Source: Rhizobium sp. Q54 (GTDB lineage: Bacteria > Pseudomonadota > Alphaproteobacteria > SHVZ01). Taken from it: a DNA stretch of 64,000 bases. A model generated the notes under the pieces. The model had not been told where the DNA came from. It saw only the letters and a list, made by a program, of their open reading frames with translations, and searched no databases. The stretch's first letter is position 1. Each line of letters opens with the position of its first letter. Location: contig CAMBVS010000006.1 in the NCBI GenBank assembly GCA_945871425.1, positions 1 to 64,000 of the forward strand. Direction: 5' to 3'. This document shows positions 7,244 through 15,416 of the stretch, one piece after another. The position numbers and the translations under genes were made by a program.

Positions 7244-7708
7244 ATGTCGCAGCAAACCGCCACGCTCATCCCGCTGCCGAACCGGCTCAAGGATCGCGTC
7301 TCCGGCGGCGGCGAGGGTCTCAGCTTCGAAGAGATCATCGCCAAGTCGGCGGCGATCGTGTCCAGCCTCAGGGGCGAATGGCGGATCGGGGCACTCCATG
7401 ACGTCGCCGGGCTGACCAGGCTCGCAGCGGAGATGCACGCCGAACCCCTGGCGTTGGGGCCGCTGCTGCCGGCCTTCTTCTCACTCGCCCACGGCATCCA
7501 GGGCCAGGCCGGGACCTTCGGCTATGCTGAGGTGAGCGACGTCGCCGCCGATCTCTGCAGCTATCTCGCCGATCTCGATGCCGAAGGCGGCAACCTCGGC
7601 GACCCTCGCCGTCATCTCGCGGTGTTCGACCGCCACCTGGCCCGGCTGCGCCGGCTCCTGATCGACGACGTCAAGGCCGCGGCCGTGGATCTCCGCCAGG
7701 CGGGGTGA
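7244..7708 (+). CDS. Hpt-domain (histidine phosphotransfer) protein
   Basis: A 154-residue protein built mainly of helices. The phosphotransfer motif is AHGIQGQAGTFGYAEVSDVA at residues 82-101, matching the Hpt pattern HxLKGxAxxxG with H83 as the likely phosphorylated residue. Helices after it (DLCSYLADL, LARLRRLLIDDV) complete a four-helix bundle. The first ~60 residues are a less conserved N-terminal extension. Hpt proteins relay phosphate between response-regulator receiver domains in multistep phosphorelays, but no partner kinase is adjacent. I chose the ATG at 7244 because GGAG sits 8 bases before it. A GTG at 7235 is possible. An AT-rich 100-base leader with a near-CtrA site precedes it. 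Confidence 0.82.
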   Translation: MSQQTATLIPLPNRLKDRVSGGGEGLSFEEIIAKSAAIVSSLRGEWRIGALHDVAGLTRLAAEMHAEPLALGPLLPAFFSLAHGIQGQAGTFGYAEVSDVAADLCSYLADLDAEGGNLGDPRRHLAVFDRHLARLRRLLIDDVKAAAVDLRQAG

Positions 7709-7710
7709 GG

Positions 7711-7890
7711 CTAAGTCTCCTCGCGAGCGGCGGTGATCAGCCGCTTCAGGGTCTCGGCGTCGCCGATCTCGGCGGCTAAGAGCAGGATCAGGCGCGCATC
7801 GGCGCGTCGGCCCGCGTCCTCGTCGAGACCGCGGTGCAGCTCGATCAGCGCCTCGTAGACCTCGTCCGGTCGGTCGATGCCCTTGGTCAT
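7711..7890 (-). CDS. DUF2783 family small protein, monooxygenase partner
   Basis: A 59-residue protein: a short start, then DEVYEALIELHRGLDEDAGR, ARLILLLAAEIGDAETLKRL and a charged end. The 'l...HrgL...s...naRLiLLLAn.igD' pattern is that of the DUF2783 family, which is repeatedly found next to FAD-dependent aromatic or phenol-type monooxygenases. Its function is not established, and a small partner or stabilising role is usually assumed. Its ATG overlaps the stop of the upstream monooxygenase gene by four bases (ATGA), which fixes the start and indicates coupled translation. Its stop lies only a few bases from the end of the Hpt gene on the other strand. Confidence 0.82.
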   Translation of the reverse strand: MTKGIDRPDEVYEALIELHRGLDEDAGRRADARLILLLAAEIGDAETLKRLITAAREET

Positions 7891-9434
7891 CTGCTCACTC
7901 CCCGAGCGCGTGCGAGGGCCGCGGCGACGCCCTCCGGTGTCGGATGACGCCAGCGGGCGGCGATGTGCTGGTCGGGCCGGATAAGGTACGCGGTTCCCAC
8001 TGTCGCATCGTAGCGCTCGGCGGCAAGGCCAGAGATCGGCGCTGCGACCGACGGCACGGACGTCTCGACGTCCGTCCCGAACCCGAGGAGCGTGAAGTCG
8101 CCGCCGCCAAGGCGGGGCAGGAGCCAGCCGTCGCCGAGCGGCGCATCAGGAGCCGCGTCGCCGGGGCAGGCGCGACCGGAGAAGGCATCGACGTCCGCCG
8201 TATTGAGGGGTGAGTCCAGATAGACGGTCGGCACCGACAGGCGGCCGGAGTTGATCAGGCTGCGGGCGAAGGGGTGATCGCCGGCCAGGGACAACGCGGC
8301 GGCGCGGAGCCGACGGCTCGCCCCGGTCTTCGGCGTGATGAAGTCGGTCGATCGCGTCGAATTCAGGATGTTCTCGTCGGCCGCCGGCCCGCGTTCGGCA
8401 TCGTAGCTGTCGAGCAACCCCTCCGGCGCCAGGCCTGCGAGCACCGCCTTCAGCTTCCAGGCGAGGTTGTCGGCGTCCTGGACGCCGCTGTTGCCGCCGC
8501 GCGCGCCGAAGGGCGAGACGGTGTGCGCGGCATCGCCGAGGAAGATCACCCGGCCGTGGCGGAAGCGCTCGAGCCTCCGGCACTGGAAGGTATAGACGCT
8601 GACCCAGTCGAGCTCGAACGGCCGCTCGGGCCCGAGCATGGCACGAAGGCGCGGGAGGACGCGTTCGGGCTTCCGCTCCTCCGCGGGATCGGCGTCGGGG
8701 CCGAGCTGCAGGTCGATCCGCCAGATGTCGTCGGCTTGGCGATGAAGCAGGGCGGAACCGCCCGGATGGAAGGGCGGGTCGAACCAGAACCAGCGTTCGG
8801 TCGGGAAATCCGCCTGCATGCGGACGTCGGCGATGAGGAAGCGGTCCTCGAACGCCTGCCCCTTGAAGTCGAGGCTCATCAGCTTGCGGATCTGGCTGCG
8901 GGCGCCATCACAGGCGAGCAGCCAGCCGGCTTCGATGGTGCAGGCGCCCTCGGGCGTCTCGACCGCCAGCGTCGGCGCCTCGCGGAGGTCGAGCCCTACC
9001 ACCCGGTGCTTCCACAGGATCTCGACGCCAAGCGCCTCGGCGCGGGCAACCAGGGCCTCCTCGACATGATACTGCTGCAGATTGACGAAGGCCGGGAAGG
9101 CATGGCCGGCCTCGGCCAGCAGATTGAACTCGTAGACCTGCCGGTCGCGGTGAAAGACACGCCCGGTGTTCCAGGTGATGCCGCGCGCGACCATCGGCCC
9201 GGCGACGCCGAGGCGATCGAAGATCTCGAGGCTGCGCTTGGCCCAGCAGATGGCGCGGCTGCCGGTGGAGACGGTGTCGTCCTCGTCGACCAGGGTGACG
9301 TCGAGTCCCTTCAGCCTCAGGTCGATGGCGAGGGTGAGGCCGACCGGGCCGGCGCCGACGACCACGACCTTGCGATGGACGCGGGAGGCACCGAGCGGCC
9401 GGAAGGGGAAGCGAACCATCTGTTCGGATCGCAT
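7887..9434 (-). CDS. FAD-dependent oxidoreductase / aromatic-ring monooxygenase (PheA/TfdB/MhpA type)
   Basis: A 515-residue class A flavoprotein monooxygenase. The dinucleotide-binding motif VVVGAGPVGLTLA is at residues 24-36. DGARSQIRKLM corresponds to the DG motif that contacts both FAD and NAD(P)H, and GDAAHTVSPFGARGGNSGVQ with DADNLAWKL is the second FAD motif. A smaller C-terminal thioredoxin-like region, typical of phenol hydroxylases, follows. Such enzymes hydroxylate aromatic rings with O2 and NAD(P)H. No ring-cleavage genes are nearby, so the substrate is unknown. It is coupled to the DUF2783 gene by an ATGA overlap, a common pairing. The start may be the ATG at 9434 or Met6. Either keeps the FAD domain intact. 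Confidence 0.92.
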   Translation of the reverse strand: MRSEQMVRFPFRPLGASRVHRKVVVVGAGPVGLTLAIDLRLKGLDVTLVDEDDTVSTGSRAICWAKRSLEIFDRLGVAGPMVARGITWNTGRVFHRDRQVYEFNLLAEAGHAFPAFVNLQQYHVEEALVARAEALGVEILWKHRVVGLDLREAPTLAVETPEGACTIEAGWLLACDGARSQIRKLMSLDFKGQAFEDRFLIADVRMQADFPTERWFWFDPPFHPGGSALLHRQADDIWRIDLQLGPDADPAEERKPERVLPRLRAMLGPERPFELDWVSVYTFQCRRLERFRHGRVIFLGDAAHTVSPFGARGGNSGVQDADNLAWKLKAVLAGLAPEGLLDSYDAERGPAADENILNSTRSTDFITPKTGASRRLRAAALSLAGDHPFARSLINSGRLSVPTVYLDSPLNTADVDAFSGRACPGDAAPDAPLGDGWLLPRLGGGDFTLLGFGTDVETSVPSVAAPISGLAAERYDATVGTAYLIRPDQHIAARWRHPTPEGVAAALARARGVSR

Positions 9435-9541
9435 GGCCGCGCCAGTCTCGGGTTGCGTGTATTGGGGACTTGCGAACGCAGTTACTTTTAGCGAGGGGTA
9501 TTCTCGCTGAACCTAGGTCAATCAGGGAAGAGGATCGGATC

Positions 9542-10174
9542 ATGAGGAAATCGATACGCGACACAGCCGATCGCCGGAAAGTCCTGGCCGGCGGCGCAGC
9601 TCTGCTGGTAGGCGCGCTCGCGACCCGCGATGCAGCCGCGCAGAGCGCGGCGCCGGCTCTCGACTATGCGGTATTCACGGAGCTCTCGCCCGAGTCAAAG
9701 CCGATTAAGGCGGGCTTCAACACGCGCGTCTTCACCGATACCGATGTGCGAATGGGAAGTGCCATACAGTGCGATTTCGAGACCGGGGTCATCACCCTGG
9801 CACCTGGGCTCTACCACATCACGGGGATGTCCATGGCACCGTACTTCAGTCCCAACGAGCCGCCCGAGATGACCACGATACGGGCGCCGGCATCGGCCGG
9901 TTATTGCCGGTTGCGGACTTACGATCCGAGTTTTGTCGTACCTGCCGGAATGCGCGGGATTCCCAATGAAGACCTCAGCATCATCTGCGTCGGCAGCCCG
10001 GCTTCCGCCAACCTGACGCCGAGCCTGATCGACACATATTTCGAAGCGGGCAAGTCGACGCAGATCATCCTGGAACACCAGTCGGGATCGAACCCGAGCC
10101 ATATCTATCTGCGGGTCTACTCGGAGAATTCCAAGTGGCACGCAATGGCCAGACTCAGCATCCGCCGGGTCTGA
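9542..10174 (+). CDS. Tat-exported protein of unknown function
   Basis: A 210-residue protein that I cannot name. Its first 34 residues form a twin-arginine-type signal: RR at 11-12 in DRRKVLAGGAALLVGALA, then a DAAAQ-like cleavage region. The mature part is mostly beta-strand-like, with VRMGSAIQCDFETGVITLAP, YHITGMSMAPYF and a C-terminal VYSENSKWHAMARLSIRRV. It could be a small beta-sandwich exported in folded form, and the two or three cysteines might pair. The ATG at 9542 follows a purine-rich AGAGG region. Base composition is less GC-rich than the neighbours, hinting at more recent arrival. It is divergent from the monooxygenase gene. The tatA at 5106 is a possible export partner. Confidence 0.72.
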   Translation: MRKSIRDTADRRKVLAGGAALLVGALATRDAAAQSAAPALDYAVFTELSPESKPIKAGFNTRVFTDTDVRMGSAIQCDFETGVITLAPGLYHITGMSMAPYFSPNEPPEMTTIRAPASAGYCRLRTYDPSFVVPAGMRGIPNEDLSIICVGSPASANLTPSLIDTYFEAGKSTQIILEHQSGSNPSHIYLRVYSENSKWHAMARLSIRRV

Positions 10175-10193
10175 TGGCACGCCGACGCTGGCC

Positions 10194-10436
10194 TTATGTG
10201 AAGGCCTTGAAGGTGATCATCGTGAAGGTGTCCTTGACGCCGCCCAGGCGCTGCACCTTCTCGGTGACGAAGTGGCCGATGTCGTCCTCTTCCGACAGGT
10301 AGCACTTCATCAGAAGGTCGTACTGGCCGGAGATCGAATAGACCTCGGACACCTTGTCGATGTTGAGGATGGCCTCGTCAGCGACCTGGTAAGCCTTCCC
10401 CAACTCGCATTTGACCATGACGAAGATCGTCTTCAT
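10194..10436 (-). CDS. Stand-alone Lrp/AsnC ligand-binding (RAM) domain protein
   Basis: An 80-residue protein equal to the C-terminal effector domain of Lrp/AsnC regulators, without the N-terminal helix-turn-helix. The pattern is clear: FVMVKCELGKAYQVADEA, then VSEVYSISGQYDLLMKCYL, where the family shows 'v...y.vtG.yDyll.v', and a closing TFTMITFKAFT. Such orphan domains assemble into rings and may bind amino acids, but they do not bind DNA themselves. They are common in alphaproteobacteria. It is convergent with the Tat-exported gene (20 bases between stops, with a small inverted repeat GGCCTT/AAGGCC across the gap). The start is 19 bases after the RhlE stop on the same strand, so read-through from rhlE is possible. 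Confidence 0.9.
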   Translation of the reverse strand: MKTIFVMVKCELGKAYQVADEAILNIDKVSEVYSISGQYDLLMKCYLSEEDDIGHFVTEKVQRLGGVKDTFTMITFKAFT

Positions 10437-10456
10437 GGCCGCAAGCGTGCCATGGA

Positions 10457-11941
10457 TCAGCCGCGGACGCTACCGGCCGCCTTGACAGTACGGAGCAGGA
10501 AAGCCGGCACGTGATCGCCGAGCCCGACGACCGGCGTGCGGTCTTCCCGGTCCTCGTGACGTCCCCGCTCGTCGCGGCGGGGCGGCCGTTGGCGGAACGG
10601 CGTGACGTTGGCGACGGGGGCAGCCGAGGGGATGGGCGCGGCCGCATCCAGCGGGATGGGCGCGTCCTCGGCCTCAGCCTCCGCAGGAGCGCGCGAGCGA
10701 GGGGCGGCCCGGGGGCGGGGCTCGGCCTTCGGCCGGGGCGCGCGCTTCGGCGCCTCGTCCTTCGGCGCGGCACCGCGGCGACGGCGGTGGCCGTCGGCGG
10801 AGAGCTCGCCGCCGGAATGGCCCTCGACGTCGATCCGCGGAATCTCGCGGCCGAGCAGGCGCTCGATCGCCGAGACGAACTTGCCGTCCTCGGGCGTCGC
10901 CAGGGTGTAGGCGGTGCCGGAGCGCCCGGCGCGGCCGGTGCGGCCGATGCGGTGGATGTAGTCCTCGGCGTGGATGGGCACGTCGAAGTTGAAGACATGG
11001 GACATGTCGTCGATGTCGAGGCCGCGCGCGGCGACGTCGGAGCAGACCAGCAGGGTGATCTCGCCCGCCTTGAACTTGTCCAGCGTCTCGGTGCGCACGC
11101 TCTGGTGCATGTCGCCGTGAAGCGAGCCGGCATTGAAGCCGTGGCGCGCCAGCGACTTGTGGAGCACGCCGACGTCCCGCTTGCGGTTGCAGAAGATCAG
11201 GGCGTTCTTCACCGGCTCGCGGCGCAAGAGGGCGCGCAGCGCCTCGCGCTTGGCCTCGGCGGCGGGAACGATGATCAGGCCCTGGGTGACGCTCTCGGCC
11301 GCCGGCTTGGAGGCGGGGGCGACGGAGATCTGCTTGGGGTTGATCAGGAAGGTCTCGGTCAGGCGCCGGATCTCCGGCGGCATGGTCGCCGAGAAGAACA
11401 GGGTCTGGCGGATCTTCGGCAGGAAGCCGACAATCTTCTCGATGTCGGGGATGAAGCCCATGTCGAGCATGCGGTCGGCTTCGTCGATGACCAGCAGCTT
11501 GACGTCGTTCAGCAGGACCTTGCCGCGCTCGAACTGGTCCATCAGGCGGCCGGGAGTGGCGATCAGCACATCGACGCCGCGGTCGAGGATCTGCTCCTGG
11601 TCGGAAAAGCTCACGCCGCCGATCAGCAGCGCCTTTGTGAGCTTGGTGTACTTGCCGTAGGTGTCGAAGTTCTCGGCCACCTGGGCGGCCAGCTCACGGG
11701 TCGGCTCGAGGATCAGCGAGCGCGGCATCCGCGCCTTCGCCCGCCCGGCGGACAGGATATCGATCATCGGCAGCGTGAAGGAGGCCGTCTTGCCCGTGCC
11801 GGTCTGGGCGATGCCCAGCACGTCCCGGCCCATCAGCACATACGGAATGGCCTGGGCCTGGATCGGGGTGGGGGTCTGGTAGCCGGCGTCGGTGACGGCC
11901 TTGAGGACCTGCTCGCTCAGGCCGAGATCCGAAAAAGACAT
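10457..11941 (-). CDS. rhlE: DEAD-box ATP-dependent RNA helicase, RhlE type
   Basis: A 494-residue RNA helicase. In order it shows the Q motif (GYQTPTPIQ, 20-28), motif I AQTGTGKT (45-52), PTRELA (80-85), TPGR (129-132), DEAD (153-156), SAT (184-186), and in the second domain SDVAARGLDI and HRIGRTGRAGR. The last ~120 residues are a low-complexity Arg/Pro/Ala tail typical of RhlE proteins and likely to bind RNA. It probably remodels RNA in ribosome assembly or decay. The ATG at 11941 starts directly at the family's usual N-terminus (MSFSDLGLSEQVLKAV). A much longer in-frame extension to 12691 is antisense to the isochorismatase-like gene and is rejected. A DnaA-box-like site lies in its promoter region. 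Confidence 0.95.
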   Translation of the reverse strand: MSFSDLGLSEQVLKAVTDAGYQTPTPIQAQAIPYVLMGRDVLGIAQTGTGKTASFTLPMIDILSAGRAKARMPRSLILEPTRELAAQVAENFDTYGKYTKLTKALLIGGVSFSDQEQILDRGVDVLIATPGRLMDQFERGKVLLNDVKLLVIDEADRMLDMGFIPDIEKIVGFLPKIRQTLFFSATMPPEIRRLTETFLINPKQISVAPASKPAAESVTQGLIIVPAAEAKREALRALLRREPVKNALIFCNRKRDVGVLHKSLARHGFNAGSLHGDMHQSVRTETLDKFKAGEITLLVCSDVAARGLDIDDMSHVFNFDVPIHAEDYIHRIGRTGRAGRSGTAYTLATPEDGKFVSAIERLLGREIPRIDVEGHSGGELSADGHRRRRGAAPKDEAPKRAPRPKAEPRPRAAPRSRAPAEAEAEDAPIPLDAAAPIPSAAPVANVTPFRQRPPRRDERGRHEDREDRTPVVGLGDHVPAFLLRTVKAAGSVRG

Positions 11942-11985
11942 CGTATTTTTACTTCTTTCAATCGTTTCGTAGTTGCGCTGTAGAT

Positions 11986-12009
11986 TGTGGATAAACCCCG
12001 AAATGTCAA
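11986..12009 (-). promoter_or_regulatory. Candidate rhlE promoter with DnaA-box 9-mer in the spacer
   Basis: Reading the - strand, a perfect -35 hexamer TTGACA (12009-12004) is followed by a perfect DnaA-box 9-mer TTATCCACA (11994-11986) before a weak -10 (CAATCT or AATCTA, spacing 16-17). The rhlE start is about 45 bases further on. Binding of DnaA here would cover the promoter. The -10 is poor, so the promoter assignment is tentative. The DnaA 9-mer itself is exact. Confidence 0.4.
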
Positions 12010-12082
12010 ACCTGGGGGCGTTACAAGTCACGGATTTCCCGAACGCGTGGCGAATTGGTCCCTGTTCCGGTAGGTTCCGATC

Positions 12083-12622
12083 ATGCTCATAGAACGTGAC
12101 CGTTCCATGCTTCTGGTCGTCGACGTCCAGGAGCGTCTTATGCCTGCGATCGCCCAGATGCGGTCGATTCTTGGAAGAATCTTGCTCCTGATGAAGGCGG
12201 CGAAGCGGCTCGGCGTCCCGATGCTGGCGACCGAGCATTGGCCGGAGAACATCGGCCCCATCGCCACGGCGGTCAAAAGCCAGCTCGGCGGGGCCGAGAT
12301 CTTCGTTAAGCGACATTTCGACGCAACGGCGGAGTCGGGCTTCAGCCAGCGCCTCGACAAGGGCCGCCCGCAGGTGGTGATCTGCGGCACCGAGGCGCAT
12401 GTCTGCGTGCTGCAGACCGCGCTCGGCCTGCTGGCGGCCGGCATGGTGCCGGTGGTGGTGGCCGACGGCGTCGGTTCGCGCGAGCCGGCCGACAAGGACA
12501 TCGCGATCGCCCGGTTCCGTGATGCCGGCGTCATCGTCGCCTCGGCCGAGATGGTGGCCTTCGAGTGGCTGCAGCAGGCCGGCACGCCCGAGTTCCGCGA
12601 CCTCATCACGCTGATAAAGTAA
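12083..12622 (+). CDS. Isochorismatase-like cysteine hydrolase
   Basis: A 179-residue member of the isochorismatase-like hydrolase superfamily, of the short YcaC/nicotinamidase-like kind. The likely catalytic triad is complete: D14 in LLVVDVQERL, K76 in EIFVKRHFDA, and C108 in CGTEAHVCVLQTALGL. These enzymes attack amides or related bonds through the cysteine, and the substrate cannot be assigned. The start ATG at 12083 is the first in frame, with no strong ribosome-binding site, and lies in a region divergent from rhlE. Its TAA overlaps the ATG of the next gene (TAATG), so it begins a three-gene operon with an alpha/beta hydrolase and a GT41-type protein. Confidence 0.92.
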   Translation: MLIERDRSMLLVVDVQERLMPAIAQMRSILGRILLLMKAAKRLGVPMLATEHWPENIGPIATAVKSQLGGAEIFVKRHFDATAESGFSQRLDKGRPQVVICGTEAHVCVLQTALGLLAAGMVPVVVADGVGSREPADKDIAIARFRDAGVIVASAEMVAFEWLQQAGTPEFRDLITLIK

Positions 12623-13347
12623 TGGGTGGCGGAGGGATGGCCGGGCGGCCGTCGCTGCTCCTGCTGCCGGGGCTCCTTTGCGACGAGGCACTGTGGGGGC
12701 CCCAGGTCGCGGCGCTCGGCGATCGAGCGGATATCCGCATCGCAGACCTTACGCAGGATGACTCGGTGGCGGCGATGGCCAGGCGTGCGCTCCACGGCGC
12801 GCCCGAGCGCTTCGCCCTCGCCGGCCTGTCAATGGGCGGCTACGTTGCTCTCGAGATCATGGCGAAGGCGCCCGAGCGGGTCGAGCGTCTGGCGCTGCTG
12901 GACACCTCGGCCCGCGCCGATACGCCCGAGCAGGGGCGCCGGCGCCGGGGCCTGATCGAACTCGCCGGTCGCGGCCAGTTCAAGGGGGTCACGCCTCGCC
13001 TCCTTCCGATGCTGATCCACCCGGCGAGGATCGCCGACGAAGCGCTGAGGGGGATCGTCATAGGCATGGCGGAACGGGTCGGTAAGGACGCCTTCCTCCG
13101 CCAGCAGCAGGCGATCATGGGGCGGCCGGATCGCCGTTCGCTTCTCTCCGCAATCCGCGTGCCGACGCTCGTTCTCTGCGGCAACGAGGATGCGCTGACG
13201 CCCGTCGAGCTCCACCGCGAGCTGGCGTCGGGCATCGCTACCAGCCGGCTCACCGTCGTTCCGGAATGCGGCCATCTCTCCACCATCGAGCGTCCGAAGG
13301 CGGTCAGTGCCGCGTTCGCACGATGGCTGGCACCGAGCGACGAGTGA
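12622..13347 (+). CDS. Alpha/beta-fold hydrolase
   Basis: A 241-residue alpha/beta hydrolase. It carries the oxyanion region LLLLPGLLCDEALWGPQ, the nucleophile elbow GLSMGG (S70), an acidic residue in LCGNEDALTPVE, and a histidine in PECGHLSTIERP, giving an intact Ser-Asp-His triad. A cap region rich in Arg and Leu separates the core strands. Esterase, lactonase or enol-lactone hydrolase activity are all possible. The start at 12622 overlaps the preceding stop (TAATG). An ATG at 12637 is in frame, but its GGAGG is only one base away, which is too close to work well for that start. The last 25 bases overlap the start of the GT41 gene, so all three are likely coupled. Confidence 0.9.
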   Translation: MGGGGMAGRPSLLLLPGLLCDEALWGPQVAALGDRADIRIADLTQDDSVAAMARRALHGAPERFALAGLSMGGYVALEIMAKAPERVERLALLDTSARADTPEQGRRRRGLIELAGRGQFKGVTPRLLPMLIHPARIADEALRGIVIGMAERVGKDAFLRQQQAIMGRPDRRSLLSAIRVPTLVLCGNEDALTPVELHRELASGIATSRLTVVPECGHLSTIERPKAVSAAFARWLAPSDE

Positions 13348-15416
13348 CGCCGACTGCCGATGAGATCGCGGGGCAGATCCTGGCCCTGGTCGGGGCCGGT
13401 CGGGGTGGCGAGGCATATTCGCTGGCCGCGGCGGCGCTCCAGCGGATGCCGGAGGCCCCGCCGCTCTGGAACGCCTTCGCCGTGACCCTGATCGTGACCG
13501 GGCAGGCCGAAGAAGCGAGGCGGGTGCTGTCGGCCTGCGTCTCGACGCTTCCCGGGGAAAGCGACTTCATCGCCAATCTCGGCAATGCCTTCCTCACCGC
13601 CCGGGGCCACAAGGCGGCGGCGACCTGGTTTCGCCGGGCGATCGTCCTCGGCGCCCGGGACGAGGGGACGCTGACCGGGCTCGGCATCGCCCTCGACGCG
13701 ACGGAGGAGTACGGGGCGGCGATGGCCGCATTTGCCGCCGCGCTCGATCAGGCTCCCGGCTCTCAGGTCGCTTTGCTCGGCTATGGGCATGCCGCCCATG
13801 GCCATGGGAATGCGGCCGTTGCGATCGTGCCGCTGAGACGTGCGGCCGCTCTCGCGCCGGCACATGCCGATATCTGGAAGACGCTGGCCGCGGCGTTGCT
13901 GGCGCTCGGCGACTTCAGCGAAGCCACTGCCGCCGGTCGGCGCGCGCTGGTCTGCGGCGCGGCCGACCCGAAGCTCCTCGCCAACCTCGCCTCCGCGTTC
14001 GTCTTCCTGCAGCGGGTCAGCGAAGGCCTGGGCGTGGCCCGGCGCGGCCTCGCGATCGATCCGGGTGCCGCGTCCGCCTGGGAAGCGATCGGCAATGCGC
14101 TGCTCTACGCCGGAGAGGTCGGCGAGGCCCGCGCGTCGTTTTCCCGTTCGCTCGCCGTCGATCCGGCGCAGCCCAAGTGCCACAGCAACCTTCTGTTCGC
14201 GCTCGCCTACGACCAGACCCTCTCGAACCGGGCGCTGTTCGCGGCTTACCGCGACTGGGAGCGCCGGCACGCGCTGCCGCTCTATCCGAAGTCAGCGCCT
14301 CCATTGCGGCGGCGGGGCGATAGGCGGATCAGGATCGGCTACGTCTCGGCGGAATTCCGCGATCATCCGATCGCCCAGCTGAGCGAGGGGCTCTTCGCCC
14401 ATCACGACCGCGGGCGGTTCGAGGTCCACGGCTATGCCGGCGTCGACAAGCCCGATCACGTCACCCGGCGCCTCGCTGCCGCCGCCGACGGCTGGCACTC
14501 GATCGTCGGCCTCAGGGACGCGGAGGCGGCCGCCGGCATCCGCGCCGACGGCATCGACATCCTGGTGATGCTGGGAGCCCATACCGGGCGCAACCGTCCG
14601 CTGATCCTGGCGATGAGGCCGGCACCGCTCCAGGCGGTGATGCATGATCTTTCGACCAGCGGCATGAGGACCGTGGATGCCTGGCTGACCGATGCGGCCC
14701 TGCATCCCGCCGGCACCACGGAAGGACATACGGAAGAGCTGGTGCGGCTGCCGTCGCTCTATCTGCACCGGATGCCGGACTCTTCGCCCGATGTCGCCCC
14801 GCTGCCAAGTGCGAGTGCCGGCTTCATCACCTTCGGCTCGTTCAGCACGCCGGCGAAGCTCAACGACCGCGTGCTCGGCCTGTGGTCACGGATCCTTGCG
14901 GCCGTGCCCGGATCGCGGCTGATGGTCGGGCACAACGCCGCTTTCGGCGATCCGCTGATCGCCGCCCGCTTTCGCCGGCGCTGTGCCGTCGCCGGCATTG
15001 CCATGGGGCGCGTCGATCTGGTCGCCGACCGCGTCGGCCGCGACGCGCATCTGGCGCGGATCGGGCGGATGGACGTCGCCCTCGATCCTTTCCCCTTCAA
15101 CGGCGGGATCACCACTTTCGAGGCGCTGTGGATGGGGGTGCCGGTGGTGGCTCTCGACGGCCCGCGCTTCGCCGCCCGCGGATGCGCGAGCCATCTGGCG
15201 CAGGTCGGGCTTCACCGTCAGATCGCGCCGACGGAGGATGCCTATGTGGCGGAAGCCGTCCGGCTGGCGGGCTCGCCCGCAGAGCTGGCGGAGATCCGCG
15301 GAGCGCTGAGAGGCCGGGTCCGGATCTCGCGTCTTTGCGATGCGCCTGCCTATGTCCGTGCGCTCGAGGAAGCGCTGGGCGATCTCTGGTCGAGGCGCAC
15401 CGACGGTTCGATCTAG
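13323..15416 (+). CDS. TPR-repeat GT41 family glycosyltransferase (O-GlcNAc transferase/SPINDLY-like)
   Basis: A 697-residue protein. Residues ~1-300 are helical tetratricopeptide repeats (motifs such as NLGNAFLTARGHKAAATWFR and GNALLYAGEVGEARASF). The rest is a GT41 catalytic region: RIGYVSAEFRDHPIAQLSEG near 335, then TFGSFSTPAKLNDRVLGLWS, and the donor-binding end DPFPFNGGITTFEALWMGVP followed by a cysteine-containing GCASHLAQVGL. Bacterial GT41 enzymes glycosylate proteins such as flagellins or adhesins on Ser/Thr or Asn, with the TPRs selecting the acceptor. No flagellar or adhesin gene is close, so the target is unknown. The ATG at 13323 is used; GTG at 13344 is an alternative that overlaps the hydrolase stop as GTGA. 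Confidence 0.93.
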   Translation: MAGTERRVTPTADEIAGQILALVGAGRGGEAYSLAAAALQRMPEAPPLWNAFAVTLIVTGQAEEARRVLSACVSTLPGESDFIANLGNAFLTARGHKAAATWFRRAIVLGARDEGTLTGLGIALDATEEYGAAMAAFAAALDQAPGSQVALLGYGHAAHGHGNAAVAIVPLRRAAALAPAHADIWKTLAAALLALGDFSEATAAGRRALVCGAADPKLLANLASAFVFLQRVSEGLGVARRGLAIDPGAASAWEAIGNALLYAGEVGEARASFSRSLAVDPAQPKCHSNLLFALAYDQTLSNRALFAAYRDWERRHALPLYPKSAPPLRRRGDRRIRIGYVSAEFRDHPIAQLSEGLFAHHDRGRFEVHGYAGVDKPDHVTRRLAAAADGWHSIVGLRDAEAAAGIRADGIDILVMLGAHTGRNRPLILAMRPAPLQAVMHDLSTSGMRTVDAWLTDAALHPAGTTEGHTEELVRLPSLYLHRMPDSSPDVAPLPSASAGFITFGSFSTPAKLNDRVLGLWSRILAAVPGSRLMVGHNAAFGDPLIAARFRRRCAVAGIAMGRVDLVADRVGRDAHLARIGRMDVALDPFPFNGGITTFEALWMGVPVVALDGPRFAARGCASHLAQVGLHRQIAPTEDAYVAEAVRLAGSPAELAEIRGALRGRVRISRLCDAPAYVRALEEALGDLWSRRTDGSI

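Noticed and set aside
5276-7438. A 720-residue - strand open frame covering the solute-binding protein and beyond
   Set aside because: Only the part from 6088 down is a real protein. The rest is the antisense of the metallo-beta-lactamase-fold gene in GC-rich DNA, where such frames stay open by codon bias.
10190-10206. GGCCTT-ATGTG-AAGGCC inverted repeat as a terminator between the Tat-exported and AsnC-type genes
   Set aside because: The stem has only six pairs and no T-tract, and it overlaps coding sequence of the AsnC-type protein.
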